Shown here: positions 44,717 to 54,779 of the stretch, one piece after another
Position numbering within the stretch: the first letter of the stretch is position 1
Layout: every line of letters begins with the position of its first letter
Assembly (NCBI RefSeq): GCF_008932115.1
Contig: NZ_CP044543.1
Coordinates: forward strand, 3,478,501 to 3,542,500
Source of the DNA: Bradyrhizobium betae
GTDB taxonomy: Bacteria > Pseudomonadota > Alphaproteobacteria > Rhizobiales > Xanthobacteraceae
Reading direction: 5' to 3'
Length of the DNA: 64,000 bases
The notes under the pieces: generated by a model
What the model saw: the letters and a program-made list of their open reading frames with translations, nothing else
Told to the model about the DNA's origin: nothing
The model's database searches: none
Program-made: the position numbers and the translations under genes

Positions 44717-47167
44717 TCACCCTCTCCGCCGCGCCGCCGCCGCCGCGTCCACCACGTTCTCCACTTCCTCGCGCCAGTTCAAAATCTCCATCGCCAGTAC
44801 GGGATGATTGAATCCCTTGAGTTGGAGATCGTCGAGTGCGCGTGCCTCCACCCAGGGCTCGACGATGCCGTAGACGCGGCGGCTGACCACGATCTGGTTG
44901 GGCTTGGCCTCGCCGCAGAGGCGGGAGGCGAGGTTGGTGACGCTGCCGATCGCCGCATATTCCAGCCGCTGCTCGAAGCCGACCTGGCCGAGCGTGGCAT
45001 AGCCGAGCGCGATGCCGATGCCGAACCCCAGGCTATGGCCGCGGTTGCGCCAGCGCTCGGTCAAGGGGCCGATCGCGTCGCGCATCTCCACCGCCATCTT
45101 CACCGCGCGCTTGGTATGGTCCTCGAACTGGATCGGCGCGTTGAACAGGATCATCACGCCGTCGCCGGCATATTTGTCGAGCGTGCCCTCGTATTTGAAG
45201 ATCAGCGTGCCGAGCGCGGCGTGATATTCGCGAAGCACGTTCATCGCCTCTTCCGGTTCGGTCGCCTCGGTGAAGGCGGTGAAGCCGCGCAGGTCGCAGA
45301 ACACCACGGTCACTTCGCGGCGCTGGCTGGTGAGCAGACCCTCGGGGCTGTCGGAGGAGGCGATCAGCTGCGCCACCTGCGGCGCCAGGAAGCGCTCGAG
45401 CTTGCGGATGCGCTCGATCTCGCCGAGCTGGGTTTCGACCCGCTCCTCCAGCGACTTGTTCCAGTCCTTGAGCTGCTCGGTCTGCTCGCGCAGCTTGTCG
45501 GCCTGGGCGCGAACGGTCTCGTTCGCGGCCGCGAGCTCGCGGCCCTTGTGGTCGACCTCGGTGAACAGCCGCGCGTTGCGCATCGCCAGCACCGCCTGGT
45601 TGGCGAAGGTGCGCATCAGGCCGATGATGCTGGCGGCGAACTCGCCGCTGGCGCGGCGCAGCACCACGAGCGAGCCGAGTGTGCCCTGCTGGTCCACCAG
45701 CGGCACCACCAGCACCGAATGGAAGCCGGCCTCGACCGCGACGTCGCGCAGCGGCTGCTCGGCGGCGTGGTCGAGATCGGCCAGCGCGATCGGCTCACCG
45801 CTTCCGGCGGCATCGCTGAGGATGTTCTCGCCTTCCTCGATCGTGACATGCGCGCCATCGGCCGATTTGTCGATGCCGTTGGATTCGACCAGGTTGAAGC
45901 GACGCGTTCCGGCGTCATAGCCGTAGATCAGCACCGCATCGGCATGGGTGATCTCGATCGCGCGCGCGGCGATGGTCGGCAGCACGGCGTTGAGATCCAG
46001 CGAGGAGGCGACGGCGCGGCCGACCTCTTCCAGTACCTTCAGCTCGTTGATCGACTGGGCGAGATCGCGGGTGCGCTCGTCGACCTTGGTTTCGAGATTC
46101 GAATAGGTCTCCTGGATCTGGTCGGCCATGCGGTTGAACTGGCCGGCGAGGTCTTCCAGCTCGTCGGAGGTGTGCACGTCGATGCGGTGGCTGAAATCGC
46201 CTTCGCCGAGCTTGTGCGCGCCGTCGCGCAGCGCGGTGATCGGGATGATCATGCGGCGGGCGAGCAGCGTGCCGGCGAGGATCGCGACCAGCAGGCCCAT
46301 CCCGATCAGCAGCGCGATCCGCACCAGCTGGTCGCGGATCGGCATCAGGGCCTGCGTGGTCGGCTGCTCGAACATCACGCTCCAGCCGAGCGTCGGCACG
46401 GTGCTGGCGGCGCTCATCACCGCATAGCCGTTGAAGTCGGTGCCCGACGTGTCGGGCGCGCGGCCGGGCGCGATCGCGGCCGCCACCTGCGGCAGCTTCG
46501 ACAAATCCTTGCCGACATCGGGACCCTTCGACGAGGTCGCCAGCACGCGGCCGCGCGGATCGACCACATAGGCGAAGGCGGCCTTGCCGACCTGGGCGTC
46601 GGACAGGAAGTCGGAAAGGAAGTTGAGGTCGATCTCGGCCACGGTGACGCCGGCGTTGAAGCCGGAATGCGCCACCGAGATCGACATCATCGGCGTGCGG
46701 TCGGAGAACCAGGCCGGTGCATAGCTGACGCCGCGAGCGACGGTGTCGGTGAAGCGCATGTCGCGGGACAGGTCGGCATTGCCGCCGGTCGTGGTCGACT
46801 GGCGCGAGACGCGCAGCACCTCGCGGCCCTCGCCGTTGAGCTGGAACAGCTGGTTGACGACGGAGACCTGGTGCAGCAGCGCGGCGTAGTCGGCGCGGCG
46901 CTTCTCCAGCGTGTCCTGGCTCGCCCGCGTCACCCAGCTGATCTGGCGCTCGAGCTCGGAGATCGACTGCTCGATCCGCCTTGCAGCGGCCTGCGCCCTG
47001 TCCTCGAGCCCGTCGGTGAGCTGGGTCTTGGTGGCGCGATAGGAGATCCAGGTCTCCATCGCGCCGTTGACGGCGAGCACGAACACGACGAGGCCGACGA
47101 GGGAGACGACGTATTTGGCGAACAGGCCCTCGCGCAGAAACCGTGTCTTGTCTTTCGCTCCCGCCAT
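44717..47167 (-). CDS. Membrane adenylate/guanylate cyclase with HAMP and GAF
   Basis: An 816-aa class III nucleotide cyclase. Two membrane segments (about 18-38 and 280-305) flank a periplasmic CACHE-like sensor. HAMP follows (about 305-360), then a coiled coil, a GAF domain (about 385-525: VASSLDLNAVLPTIAARAIE), another coiled coil and the catalytic domain (about 615-790). Metal-binding Asp lie in VVFCDLRGFTAF (about 625) and YAGDGVMILF (about 667), and the transition-state region is SVTNLASRLCGEA, all intact. It makes cAMP or cGMP in response to an unknown periplasmic signal. Purine specificity is not decided by what I can read. Confidence 0.93.
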   Translation of the reverse strand: MAGAKDKTRFLREGLFAKYVVSLVGLVVFVLAVNGAMETWISYRATKTQLTDGLEDRAQAAARRIEQSISELERQISWVTRASQDTLEKRRADYAALLHQVSVVNQLFQLNGEGREVLRVSRQSTTTGGNADLSRDMRFTDTVARGVSYAPAWFSDRTPMMSISVAHSGFNAGVTVAEIDLNFLSDFLSDAQVGKAAFAYVVDPRGRVLATSSKGPDVGKDLSKLPQVAAAIAPGRAPDTSGTDFNGYAVMSAASTVPTLGWSVMFEQPTTQALMPIRDQLVRIALLIGMGLLVAILAGTLLARRMIIPITALRDGAHKLGEGDFSHRIDVHTSDELEDLAGQFNRMADQIQETYSNLETKVDERTRDLAQSINELKVLEEVGRAVASSLDLNAVLPTIAARAIEITHADAVLIYGYDAGTRRFNLVESNGIDKSADGAHVTIEEGENILSDAAGSGEPIALADLDHAAEQPLRDVAVEAGFHSVLVVPLVDQQGTLGSLVVLRRASGEFAASIIGLMRTFANQAVLAMRNARLFTEVDHKGRELAAANETVRAQADKLREQTEQLKDWNKSLEERVETQLGEIERIRKLERFLAPQVAQLIASSDSPEGLLTSQRREVTVVFCDLRGFTAFTEATEPEEAMNVLREYHAALGTLIFKYEGTLDKYAGDGVMILFNAPIQFEDHTKRAVKMAVEMRDAIGPLTERWRNRGHSLGFGIGIALGYATLGQVGFEQRLEYAAIGSVTNLASRLCGEAKPNQIVVSRRVYGIVEPWVEARALDDLQLKGFNHPVLAMEILNWREEVENVVDAAAAARRRG

Positions 47168-47414
47168 CCGGATCCTCTTGCGCCGCCCTCGACGCCGGCG
47201 CTACGGGCCGTAGATGCCCGGCCGCCCTTCTACCATAATTTGAGCCAGTAGACCGTCCCGGACCGGCGGACCGGCCAGCGTGGTTACCCGTTATGGACGC
47301 CGGGTGAGGCCGAAACGGTGGTGAATTGTCGCAGTCTCATCCGTTCGGATGAAGCGGCGGGCGGGGAAGCCGATGTAAGGGACTGGCGTGGAGTCCAGCA
47401 CGTTGGTCCGCCAA

Positions 47415-49496
47415 TCATCGATTGTTAAAGAGCTGCCGCAGCACGTCGTTCATGGGCTGGCTGTCCTGCTGCGCCACCGACTGGTCATCCTGGGCCGGGG
47501 GCGCGGGAGAGGCCTGCGGTGCGGGGGTGGACGACGTGGCCGGCAGGCTGCGGCTGCGGCCGGTGCCAGTCGCGGTGTCCGCGCTGGCGCCCGTGCCGCT
47601 GGAAAGCCCCTGCTGGATCAGGTTTCCGATCGCTTCGCCCAAGGGGCCGCCGAGCAGATTGTTCTGGCCGGGCTGCTGGGCCTGCGGATTGGCATTGCTG
47701 GGAGTGGCAGGGCTGCCACCCGGCGCGGCGGTGCCTCCAAGGCCAAGATTGCCGAGGCTGCCCAGGATGTTTCCGAGCCCGGCGCCGTCGGGGCCGAACA
47801 GGCCCTTGCCCATCTCGCGCAGCTTGGCATAGGCGGCGTCCGGATTTTCCAGCATGCCGGCCATGTCGGGGTAGATCCGCGGCTGCGACCAGGCGCCGGT
47901 GATCATCACGGGGATGCCGAAGCCGACCGGCTCGGAGGTGCGGCCCTGGCCTTCCGTCGTCATCACCAGCTTGGGCTCGACGCGAAAGCCCATCATCTTG
48001 GTGTCGAGCGCGATGGTGCCGGCGCCGGTTACGCGCACCAGCGGGCCGATCAGATTGAGATCGGTCGTCACCGCCTGGCCCTTGTCGATGCGGAAGGACG
48101 CCGAGAGCTGCGACAGATCGGTGCTCTGTTCCTGGCTGCTGTTTTGGCTGTCCTGCCAGCCGGACAGCGTGCCCGACGTCAGCGAGCGGATCATCTGCGC
48201 GACATTGATGCCGCGGATGGCGCCGTCCTGGAAATTGACGAAAGCCGTGCCCTGCATGTTCGCCATCAGCGCGCGCTGGCTGGTGCCGGCGCTGCGCAGC
48301 GCGAGCTTTGCCTGCAGCTTGCCGTCGATCCGGTCGAATTCGGCGAGGCCCTGGAGCAGCGGCAGCGCGCGCACGCCGACGAGATCGGAATGCATCGCAA
48401 AGCTCGGTGCTCCAGTGGTCGCGTCCAGGATCACTTCGCCCGAGACCTGGCCGCCATAGGCGCCGAGATTGGCGGTGCCGGCCTTCAGCACGCCGCCGGC
48501 GAGCTTTGCGTCGAGCGCGAGCGGCGCGAAGCGCGCATCGCCGATCACAGCCTCGTTCGCGGAGATCCTGATCTGCGCGTCGACATAGTTGAGTCCGGAC
48601 ACGTCGATCGGCGCGTTGCTCCAGGGTTGTCCCGACGCGCCGTCAGGCGTTTTCGCCAGCGGAATCGCCAGACGCTGGAAATCGAGATCGACCTTGACCA
48701 GAGGCTTGCTCGCGATGTCGACCGATGCCCAGCCGTTGAAGGCGCCGTCGCCGAGCCTGCCGTTGACGCCGTTGATCATCACGACGTCGCCGTTCAGCCG
48801 CATCTCGGCATGACCGGTGAGCTGGGACTTCAGCACGTCGGGCATGTCGATGGCGAATTCCACCGGAACGGTCGGCCGGTCGATCGGCGGCGCCGGCATC
48901 GTCGCCTTGATGTCGAACTTGGTCGGGTGCTCGCCGACGCGCGCGGTGCCGGTGATGTTGACCTTGCGGTCGCGGCCGACGATCGCGTCGGCATTGATGG
49001 CACTGATGCGGCCCTCGACGCGATCGCGCACTCGTGCGAACGCGACCTCGCCGTCATTGACCTTGACGCGATCGATGCTCGCGCCGTCGGTGTCGAGCGC
49101 GAGCGGCTTCGACGAGGCGCCGGCATTCGGCAGGCGCTCGCGCAGCAGCGGCTGGTAGAGCACGGGATGGGTGACGACGAGCTCGCTGATCTTCGGACGG
49201 CCCGACCACACGCTCGAGAGCGACATGTCGGCCTGCACGCGATCGACCGTGAGGCGCGTGATGCCGCTGCGGTCCTTGGGATCCTGCAGCGTGAGGTCGT
49301 TCAGCGTGACGTTCAGCGTCGGCCACAGGCTGAGTTTGGTGGTGCCGTCGATCGACAGGCGATAGCCGGTCGCGCTCTCGACCCGCGACGTAATCGTCGA
49401 GGTCAGGAAGCCCGAGGGGATTCCGATCACCAGCAGGAGCGCGATCACGATGATGATGGCGGCCACAGCCGTGCCGGCGAATTTCACTGCTCTCAT
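47415..49496 (-). CDS. AsmA-family protein
   Basis: A 693-aa envelope protein. One N-terminal membrane segment (about 7-28) is followed by a long AsmA-like repeat region (TSRVESATGYRLSIDGTTKL near the start, and the AsmA_2-type GTAFVNFQDGAIRGINVAQM at about 425). The last ~130 residues are Gly/Ala/Pro/Gln-rich and low-complexity. AsmA/TamB relatives are linked to lipid transport or assembly between membranes. ATG 49496 has GGAAAG upstream; earlier starts add a basic stretch and are rejected. It is divergent from the Crp/Fnr gene. Confidence 0.9.
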   Translation of the reverse strand: MRAVKFAGTAVAAIIIVIALLLVIGIPSGFLTSTITSRVESATGYRLSIDGTTKLSLWPTLNVTLNDLTLQDPKDRSGITRLTVDRVQADMSLSSVWSGRPKISELVVTHPVLYQPLLRERLPNAGASSKPLALDTDGASIDRVKVNDGEVAFARVRDRVEGRISAINADAIVGRDRKVNITGTARVGEHPTKFDIKATMPAPPIDRPTVPVEFAIDMPDVLKSQLTGHAEMRLNGDVVMINGVNGRLGDGAFNGWASVDIASKPLVKVDLDFQRLAIPLAKTPDGASGQPWSNAPIDVSGLNYVDAQIRISANEAVIGDARFAPLALDAKLAGGVLKAGTANLGAYGGQVSGEVILDATTGAPSFAMHSDLVGVRALPLLQGLAEFDRIDGKLQAKLALRSAGTSQRALMANMQGTAFVNFQDGAIRGINVAQMIRSLTSGTLSGWQDSQNSSQEQSTDLSQLSASFRIDKGQAVTTDLNLIGPLVRVTGAGTIALDTKMMGFRVEPKLVMTTEGQGRTSEPVGFGIPVMITGAWSQPRIYPDMAGMLENPDAAYAKLREMGKGLFGPDGAGLGNILGSLGNLGLGGTAAPGGSPATPSNANPQAQQPGQNNLLGGPLGEAIGNLIQQGLSSGTGASADTATGTGRSRSLPATSSTPAPQASPAPPAQDDQSVAQQDSQPMNDVLRQLFNNR

Positions 49497-49758
49497 GTCG
49501 ACTTTCCAACGACGGACGAGCGGCATCGAATCCGGCAAAGTGCCGTCCTTTGCATCCGTCCCTTGCGCCTGAGTTTATCCCCGGACGGGAAGCGGCTCCA
49601 AGCACGTAAAAATAGTCCGGAGGAGCTGCAAAGTTATGTGACTTATGACACACTTCCACGACGCGGTTTTACGCGATCCTGACGTCGATGGTTCCAAGCG
49701 ATTTGCCAAGGAGATTGGCCGGGTTCACTGGCCAAGGAAAGTTCACAAGGAAGTTGAA

Positions 49759-50433
49759 ATGAGCAAGCAGGCCGAATTTGCGGTCATCCTGAAAATGAAC
49801 GCGATGTTCGCGGATCTCGGCACAGACGAGCTCCAGCGGTTGTCCAATCTCTGCCACACCCAGCATCTGGGCAACGGCGAGGTGCTGTTCCAGAAGGGCG
49901 ATCCGGGCGATGCGCTGTTCGGCGTGCGCCGCGGCCAGGTCCGCATCGAGACCGGCGCCTCCGACGGCAGCCGGCTGACGCTGAATTTCATGGGCCCGGG
50001 CGATCTGTTCGGCGAGGTCGCGGTGCTGGACGGCCAGAGCCGCACCGCGGACGCGACCGCGGGCGAAGCCAGCGAATTGTTCGTGCTGCGGCGCGAAGAT
50101 TTCCTCGCCTTCCTCGAGCGCGAGCCGAAGGTCGCGATCAAGATCATCGCGCTGCTCTGCCAGCGCATCCGCTGGCAGAGCGAGCGCATGGAAGAATCCA
50201 TGCTGCAGCCGCTGCCGGTGCGGCTGGCGCGACGGCTCTGCGCGCTCGCAGCCGATTTCGGCTCCGAGGTGCACATCTCGCAGGAGCAACTTGGCGTCTT
50301 CGTCGGCGCCGCCCGCGAGAGCGTCAACCGCCAGCTTCAGACCTGGCGCAAGGAAGCGATCCTCGATCTCCAGCGCGGCCGCATCCTGCTGCGGAACATG
50401 ACCAAGCTGACCGCGATCGCGCGGAACGAGTAA
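49759..50433 (+). CDS. Crp/Fnr-family transcription regulator
   Basis: A 224-aa regulator. The cyclic-nucleotide-binding barrel (about 14-125) has the usual GEVLFQKGDPGDALFGVRRG and GPGDLFGEVAVLDGQSRTADA; the latter resembles the phosphate-binding cassette, so a nucleotide ligand is possible. No FNR-type N-terminal cysteines are present. The C-terminal winged HTH is about 145-220 (ISQEQLGVFVGAARESVNRQLQTW). ATG 49759 has AAGGAAG upstream. The neighbouring membrane cyclase (44717) makes a cAMP-Crp circuit plausible, but the link is inferred. Confidence 0.9.
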   Translation: MSKQAEFAVILKMNAMFADLGTDELQRLSNLCHTQHLGNGEVLFQKGDPGDALFGVRRGQVRIETGASDGSRLTLNFMGPGDLFGEVAVLDGQSRTADATAGEASELFVLRREDFLAFLEREPKVAIKIIALLCQRIRWQSERMEESMLQPLPVRLARRLCALAADFGSEVHISQEQLGVFVGAARESVNRQLQTWRKEAILDLQRGRILLRNMTKLTAIARNE

Positions 50434-50525
50434 GCCGAGCCAATTCACTTCGTTTGGACGGGGAGCATAAGCGAGCGCGCGCTAAGGCCTGCGCCGGCGT
50501 GCCTATCGGCCGGCTCGTCCGATTC

Positions 50526-53500
50526 TCACTCCGCCGCAGGGTGCACGATGCTCTTCGGCGCTGGCAGCGCTGCCGCGGGCGCCGCGCCGACGGGCGGGAC
50601 CGCGTGATGACCGCCGGTCTCGGCGTCTTCGCTGTGCACGACCAGGCGCTTGCCGAAGCGCCAGATCAGGGCGCCGAGATCGTCCATGACCATGAACATC
50701 GCGGGCACGAACACCAGCGACAGGATGGTCGAGAAGATCAGGCCGCCGATCACCGCGAGGGCCATCGGCGAGCGGAACTCGCCGCCGGCGCCGACCGCGA
50801 GTGCGCTCGGCATCATGCCGGCGGCCATCGCGATCGTGGTCATCACGATCGGGCGGGCGCGCTTCATGCCGGCGTCGATCATGGCCTCGTCGCGCGGCTT
50901 GCCGGCGTGGATCGCTTCGATGGCGAACTCCACCAGCATGATCGCGTTCTTGGTGACGATGCCCATCAGCATCAGGATGCCGATCCAGACCGGCGTGGTG
51001 AGCTGCTTGCCGGTGATGAGCAGGGCCGCGATCGCGCCGCCGATCGAGAGCGGCAGCGAGAACAGGATGGTGATCGGCTGCAGGAATGTGCCGAACAACA
51101 GCACGAGCACCGCATAGACCATCATCAAGCCGGCCGTGATCGCGGTAGCGAAACCACCCGACAACTCGGCCAGGCTTTCGGCATCACCCGAGGGATTCAC
51201 CTTCACGCCCGGGGGCAGGCTCTTCTTCACCGGCAGATCGTCGATCATCTTCGTGGCATCACCGAGCGCGGCGGAGCCGACGAGGTCGGCGGCGACGGTG
51301 GCCTGTCGTTCGCGGTCGTAGCGGTTGATGCTGGTCGGACCCTGGTCGAGCTTGACGTCGGCGATCACCGAGAGCGGCACGCCACCCTTCTCGCCGTGCT
51401 CGCCGAGCGGTACGCGCAGCTGCTCGAGCGTCTTGAGATTGCCGCGCGCGGCATCCTCGAGCTGCACGCGGATCGGCACCAGGCGGTCGCCGACATCGAA
51501 CTTGGCGAGTGCAGGGCCGACGTCGCCGATGGTCGCGACGCGGATCGTCTGTGACAGACTTTCGGTCGAGACGCCGAGTCGCGCGGCGAGATCGGCGCGC
51601 GGCTCGACGCGCAGCTCCGGGCGTTCCAGCGAGGTTTCCGAGATCACATTGGAGATGATCGGGATCCGCTTCATCTGCGTCGCAAGTTCGCTCGCGACGT
51701 TGTTGACGATGTTGGCATCGGCGCCGGTGACCACGAGCGCGATCGCACGCAGCCCGTTTTCGTCGAGGAACCAGAAGCGGATGTCGGGAACGTTCTCCAT
51801 CTCCTTGCTGATCGAGAATTCGAGCTCGCGCTGGGTGATGTTGCGGTCGGCCTTGGGTACGTAGTTGATAATCAAGGCGGCGCGCCGGACTTCCTGGGTC
51901 CCCGGTGGAACGCGCCCGCCGTCGACGAAGATGCTCTTGACCTCGGGCCGCTTGCGCAGGCGCGCGACGATGTCCTCGGTGACCTTTTCGGTGTAGGCGA
52001 GCTGGGTGCCCGGCGGCAGCTCGAGGGCAAGCAGCGAGCGCGCGCTGTCCTGCGCCGGCAGGAAGCCCTGCGGCAGCAGCGTGATGCTCCAGATCGAGGC
52101 GGCGAAGACCCCGAAGCCGATCAGAACCGTGATGAAGTAGTGTTTCACCGACCAGGCCACGATCCTGTGATAGGACCGCAGCACGCGACCGGGCGGCGGC
52201 TCCTCATGCGTATGGTGCTTGAGGAAGTAGGCGGCCAGCACCGGCGTGACGAAGCGCGCCGCGAGCAGCGAGAAGAACACCTGCACCGACACGGTGATGC
52301 CGAACTGTTTGAAGAACTGTCCGGCGATGCCGGACATGAAGCTCGCGGGCGCGAAGATCGCGATGATGGTCAGCGAGATCGCGATGACAGCGAGGCCGAT
52401 CTCGTCGGCGGCCTCGAGTGCGGCACGGTAGGGCGATTTGCCCATATTCATATGCCGGACGATGTTCTCGATCTCGACGATGGCGTCGTCGACGAGGATA
52501 CCTGTCGACAGCGTGATGGCGAGGAAGCTGACGAGGTTGAGCGAGAAGCCGAGAATGTCCATCGCCCAGAAGGCCGGGAAGATCGACAGTGGCAGCGAGA
52601 TCGCGGCGATGATGGTTGCGCGCAAATCGCGCAGGAACAGCAACACGATGACTACGGCGAGGATGGCGCCTTCGAACAGGGTCGAGATCGCCGCCTCGTA
52701 ATTGCCCTTGGTGTATTCGACCGAGGTGTCGATCACCTTGAGGTCGACGTCGGGATAGGCGGCTTTCAGCGCGTCGATGCGCTTCTGCACCGCGGCGGCG
52801 ACCACCACGTCGCTGGCGCCCTTGGACCGCTTGATGCCGAGCGCGACGATCGGTTCGCCGTTGAAACGTGCGAAGGTGCGGCGGTCGGCGATGGTGTCGG
52901 TGACGGTGCCGAGATCGTCGATCCTGACCTCGCCGCCGCCGAACAGAGGGATCATGGTGCCGGCGAGATCGCTCAGCGTCTTGGCGCCGGCCAGCGTGCG
53001 GATCGCCTGGTCGTTCTTGCCGATCTCGGCGCGGCCGCCGGCGACGTCGACATTGGTGCCGCGCAGGCTCTGGCTGACGTTGACGGCGGTCAGCCCCATC
53101 GCCTGCAGGCGGTCGGGATCGAGCGAGACCAGGATCTCGCGCTCGACGCCGCCGATGCGCTCGACCTGGGCGACGCCGCGCACGCCCTGCAGCGCGCGCT
53201 TGACCACGTCGTCGACGAAATAGGAGAGCTGTTCCGGCGTCTTGCCGGGCGAGATCGCGGCATAGGTGACGATCGGCAGGCCGATGACGTCGACGCGCTG
53301 GATCAGGGGCTCGGTGACGTTCTGCGGCAGGTTGGAGCGCACGCGCGTCACCGCGTCCTTGACGTCGTTGAGCGCGCGGTCGGTGTTGGTCTCCAGCGCG
53401 AACTGGATGGTGGTGACCGACAGGCCGTCGGTGATCTGCGAGGTGATGTGCCTGACGCCCTCGACGCCGGAGACCGCGTCTTCAACCGTCTTGGTGACCT

Positions 53501-53690
53501 GAGATTCGAGCTCGGCGGGCGCTGCGCCGAACTGCGACACCGCGACCGAGATCACGGGAATGTCGGCCGAAGGCAGCCGCGTCACCGCGAGCTTGGTGAA
53601 GGACACCCAGCCGAGGATCAGGAGGATGATGGAAAAGACGACCGACGGCAGCGGATTACGGATCGACCATGCCGAGATATTGAGAGCCAT
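50526..53690 (-). CDS. RND efflux pump inner-membrane transporter (AcrB-type)
   Basis: A 1054-aa proton-driven exporter of the HAE1/AcrB group: N-terminal membrane helix (ISAWSIRNPLPSVVFSIILL), pore domain with FGAAPAELESQVTKTVEDAV, the proton-relay Asp pair in STGILVDDAIVEIENIVRH, and a second half with GILMLMGIVTKNAIMLVEFA and RARPIVMTTIAM. The start overlaps the adaptor stop. Substrate range cannot be read. No outer-membrane factor is next to it, so the pump must use one encoded elsewhere. It ends in an Ala/Pro tail. Confidence 0.95.
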   Translation of the reverse strand: MALNISAWSIRNPLPSVVFSIILLILGWVSFTKLAVTRLPSADIPVISVAVSQFGAAPAELESQVTKTVEDAVSGVEGVRHITSQITDGLSVTTIQFALETNTDRALNDVKDAVTRVRSNLPQNVTEPLIQRVDVIGLPIVTYAAISPGKTPEQLSYFVDDVVKRALQGVRGVAQVERIGGVEREILVSLDPDRLQAMGLTAVNVSQSLRGTNVDVAGGRAEIGKNDQAIRTLAGAKTLSDLAGTMIPLFGGGEVRIDDLGTVTDTIADRRTFARFNGEPIVALGIKRSKGASDVVVAAAVQKRIDALKAAYPDVDLKVIDTSVEYTKGNYEAAISTLFEGAILAVVIVLLFLRDLRATIIAAISLPLSIFPAFWAMDILGFSLNLVSFLAITLSTGILVDDAIVEIENIVRHMNMGKSPYRAALEAADEIGLAVIAISLTIIAIFAPASFMSGIAGQFFKQFGITVSVQVFFSLLAARFVTPVLAAYFLKHHTHEEPPPGRVLRSYHRIVAWSVKHYFITVLIGFGVFAASIWSITLLPQGFLPAQDSARSLLALELPPGTQLAYTEKVTEDIVARLRKRPEVKSIFVDGGRVPPGTQEVRRAALIINYVPKADRNITQRELEFSISKEMENVPDIRFWFLDENGLRAIALVVTGADANIVNNVASELATQMKRIPIISNVISETSLERPELRVEPRADLAARLGVSTESLSQTIRVATIGDVGPALAKFDVGDRLVPIRVQLEDAARGNLKTLEQLRVPLGEHGEKGGVPLSVIADVKLDQGPTSINRYDRERQATVAADLVGSAALGDATKMIDDLPVKKSLPPGVKVNPSGDAESLAELSGGFATAITAGLMMVYAVLVLLFGTFLQPITILFSLPLSIGGAIAALLITGKQLTTPVWIGILMLMGIVTKNAIMLVEFAIEAIHAGKPRDEAMIDAGMKRARPIVMTTIAMAAGMMPSALAVGAGGEFRSPMALAVIGGLIFSTILSLVFVPAMFMVMDDLGALIWRFGKRLVVHSEDAETGGHHAVPPVGAAPAAALPAPKSIVHPAAE

Positions 53691-54619
53691 CAGCGTACCC
53701 GCGTGCGATCGAGTTCATCGGCGAACATGGTCTTGATCTGGTCGCCGTCATGGAGCGAAGAGCCGGCGTCGGCCACGACGATTTCGCCGACGTCGAGCCC
53801 TTCCAGAATTTCGGTCGCGCTGTCGGACGACAGTCCGACCCGCACCTTGCGCGTCTCGATCGTGTTGCCTTTGACGACCTGCACGATGAGATGGTCGATC
53901 GCGGTCTTGGGGACCGCGACGCCGCAGCTCCGCTTGGCGTCGATCGAGGCACGGGCGAACACTCCGACCTTCAGCGACGGATTGTTGGTGACGCTGATGC
54001 GGACGCGGCCGAGCTGGGTGGCGCGGTCGATCTCCGGCGCAACCAGCCGGACCCGTCCGATCAGGTCGGGTGCGTCGTCGCGGCTGATGCGCACGGTCGC
54101 GCCGGGGCTGAGCTTGGGCATGTGCACCGCGGGGACCTGGGCGTCGAGCTCGATCTCGTTGTTGACGGCGATGCGGAACATCGGGCCGGCCTGCGGTGAG
54201 GCGGGCGCGCCGACAATGGTGCGAACTTCGGTGACGAGCCCCGGCGCAGGTGCCTTCAGCGAGACCGGGCCTTGCGGACCGGGTCGCTGCGGCTGGCCCG
54301 GGATCTGCGGCGGCGCCGTCAGGCGCGCCAGCTCCTGATTGTCGGTGACCATGGCGCCCTCTGTGACGAAGAGGTCGGTGACTCTGGAACCTTCCTGGTC
54401 GGCGACGACGACGGCCTCGCGGCGGGGCACGAAAAAGCCGGTGACCCGCACCAGGTCGGAGAAGCAGGCATTGGTCGATTTCGTCACGATGACGAGCGCC
54501 TCGCCCGGTGTTTCCTTCGCCTCGGGGCGATGCCGATGCTCGAACAGATAATAGCCGACGCCGAGCGCAACGACGAACACTACGGTTCCGGCAGGCTTGA
54601 GATATTCGGAGACGTTCAT
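53690..54619 (-). CDS. RND periplasmic adaptor protein
   Basis: A 309-aa membrane-fusion protein with an N-terminal membrane anchor (about 10-28: GTVVFVVALGVGYYLFEH) and the usual lipoyl/beta-barrel segments (GVFARASIDAKRSCGVAVPK, VRVGLSSDSATEILEGLDVG). It bears a CFSDLVRVTG motif shared with the orphan adaptor at 24535. Its stop overlaps the pump start by one base. ATG 54619 (MNVSEYLKPAG) is chosen; a longer start at 54703 adds a basic stretch with a hairpin. No lipobox cysteine is found at the N-terminus. Confidence 0.92.
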   Translation of the reverse strand: MNVSEYLKPAGTVVFVVALGVGYYLFEHRHRPEAKETPGEALVIVTKSTNACFSDLVRVTGFFVPRREAVVVADQEGSRVTDLFVTEGAMVTDNQELARLTAPPQIPGQPQRPGPQGPVSLKAPAPGLVTEVRTIVGAPASPQAGPMFRIAVNNEIELDAQVPAVHMPKLSPGATVRISRDDAPDLIGRVRLVAPEIDRATQLGRVRISVTNNPSLKVGVFARASIDAKRSCGVAVPKTAIDHLIVQVVKGNTIETRKVRVGLSSDSATEILEGLDVGEIVVADAGSSLHDGDQIKTMFADELDRTRVR

Positions 54620-54692
54620 CGCCGGATTGTCCTGGCCTGGCTCACGGCCATCCGCACGAGGCCTGCTGAGAGTGTTTCCCTGAAATGAAGCG

Positions 54693-54716
54693 GCGTCCCG
54701 CAAGGCTGCGGGACGC
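54693..54716 (-). terminator. Strong hairpin downstream of the OmpA gene
   Basis: A 10-bp perfect stem GCGTCCCGCA / TGCGGGACGC with a 4-nt loop lies about 64 bp past the OmpA stop on the minus strand, followed there by CTTCATTT rather than a full T run. It also lies 74 bp upstream of the adaptor start, so it may separate the two units. Confidence 0.45.
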
Positions 54717-54779
54717 GCTCCGGTAGCAAGACTTTACACCACATCACGACTTGTCACTTCGATGGGATTTACGTCGTGC

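Noticed and set aside
44684..47251. An 855-codon frame antisense to the cyclase gene
   Set aside because: It reads across the whole cyclase, which has intact catalytic motifs.
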